A DNA stretch of 64,000 bases from Siphonodentalium dalli (Eukaryota; Mollusca; Scaphopoda; Gadilida; Siphonodentaliidae). The position numbers and the translations under genes are program-made. The stretch's first letter is position 1, and each line of letters begins with the position of its first letter. The notes below the pieces were generated by a model. It was not told the DNA's origin and made no database searches. It saw only the letters and a program-made list of their open reading frames with translations. The DNA is taken from the NCBI GenBank assembly GCA_032622095.1, contig CP136069.1, forward strand, positions 125,135,450 through 125,199,449, written 5' to 3'. Of the stretch, positions 63,524 to 64,000 are shown one piece after another.

Positions 63524-63527
63524 TTAA
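63524..63527. other. TTAA target-site duplication, right
   Basis: TTAA directly after the right terminal inverted repeat, followed by GGGCGCTTTC as in the uninterrupted satellite unit. Confidence 0.95.
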
Positions 63528-64000
63528 GGGCGCTTTCACTTGTTTTATCGGTGGTTAAAGCAGGATAAAATTATTTTAAACACCACTGACAATAGGATTT
63601 CGTAATCAATCCCGACCAAATGTAATTCCTTCAATTTCTTGATAGGAAATGTATAAAGAATGTTTGTGTTAAAAATATTTTATAGTGATGTAAATAGGTC
63701 TGTGTCTAAACTGGCAATTTCTTTATATGTGCACGTACTTCAATAGTTGCACTGTTCTTGGTGAAGTTCTGAAATTTGGTTGAACATTGGTCCACATCTC
63801 CATCTGCCGTGATCCCTTGCACATATATTTACACGGACATGGATGATTCGAGCTTCCAAATTGTGTCCACGTAATTTGGAAGGAGGTATAGGACGGGTTG
63901 ACGCATAGACGATATATTGGTATACCGGCTTGATATGCACGTAAAAATACTTTCCATGGTCGATTTTCAGCTGTTACAAATTTTCCCACAAGTGGAACAA
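63528..64000. repeat. Macrosatellite array, right segment (end of unit 37, start of unit 38)
   Basis: Directly after the transposon's right TTAA the repeat resumes with GGGCGCTTTCACTTG, the sequence that follows TTAA in every uninterrupted unit. The 35 bases 63528-63562 complete unit 37: 1578 + 35 = 1613 bp. Unit 38 then begins at 63563 and runs to the window end. The array therefore extends beyond the window. Confidence 0.98.
63563..64000. repeat. Satellite unit 38 (D), cut by window end
   Basis: First 438 bases of a unit with C270, TTT at 313-316 and the GT swap at 380-381, so D-type. Confidence 0.95.

Overview
The window is eukaryotic, almost certainly animal, non-genic DNA. It is dominated by one very long-period tandem repeat (a macrosatellite) with a 1612-1615 bp unit. 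I count parts of 38 units, and the array runs off both window ends. One piggyBac-family DNA transposon interrupts it. An animal source, perhaps a marine invertebrate or basal deuterostome, is inferred from three things: a piggyBac/PGBD4-like transposase, metazoan-style regulatory motifs at its start (a YY1/TISU-like start context and CRE sites), and megabase-style satellite organisation. The species cannot be named from the sequence.

Layout. (1) 1-39487: units 1-25, head to tail, separated only by substitutions and 1-bp indels. (2) 39488-39587: exactly 100 N, a placeholder gap. The repeat phase shows that at least about 889 bp is missing. (3) 39588-58848: units 26-37. Units 26-29 next to the gap carry a cluster of single-base indels that look like consensus errors. 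(4) 58849-63523: a 4675-bp piggyBac-like element inserted at the TTAA in unit 37. It has TTAA target-site duplication and 13-bp terminal inverted repeats. From right to left (its gene is on the minus strand) it holds a right end with two copies of a 24-bp palindrome, a CRE-rich promoter, a 570-codon transposase with the catalytic aspartates present, a C-terminal zinc-binding domain now in another frame, and a long non-coding left half. That half contains four copies of a ~394-bp internal repeat, a second copy of the left terminal sequence and a nested ~506-bp inverted-repeat element. (5) 63528-64000: the array resumes in exact phase (end of unit 37, start of unit 38).

Units fall into types by shared variants. 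Offsets are unit positions, with offset 1 = base 1. Early units (1-17) are mostly one type. A units have T at offsets 217 and 437, A at 1009, an AT change at 1123-1124 and A at 1275. B units have TTT instead of TTTT at 313-316, T at 548, an extra T near 686, A at 823, G at 930 and the 1-bp-longer form near 1250-1260. D units have TTT at 313-316, C at 270, a GT swap at 380-381 and a 2-bp insertion near 577. E units have TTTT and G at 458. From unit 20 the order is mostly a three-unit higher-order repeat of about 4838 bp (A-B-B, later E-D-D).

I find no convincing gene in the satellite unit. Short minus-strand open frames (66-93 codons) recur in every unit, but they overlap in different frames and are broken and swapped by 1-bp indels between copies. 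The only real protein-coding gene is the transposase. I found no tRNA, rRNA, snRNA, CRISPR or host gene.
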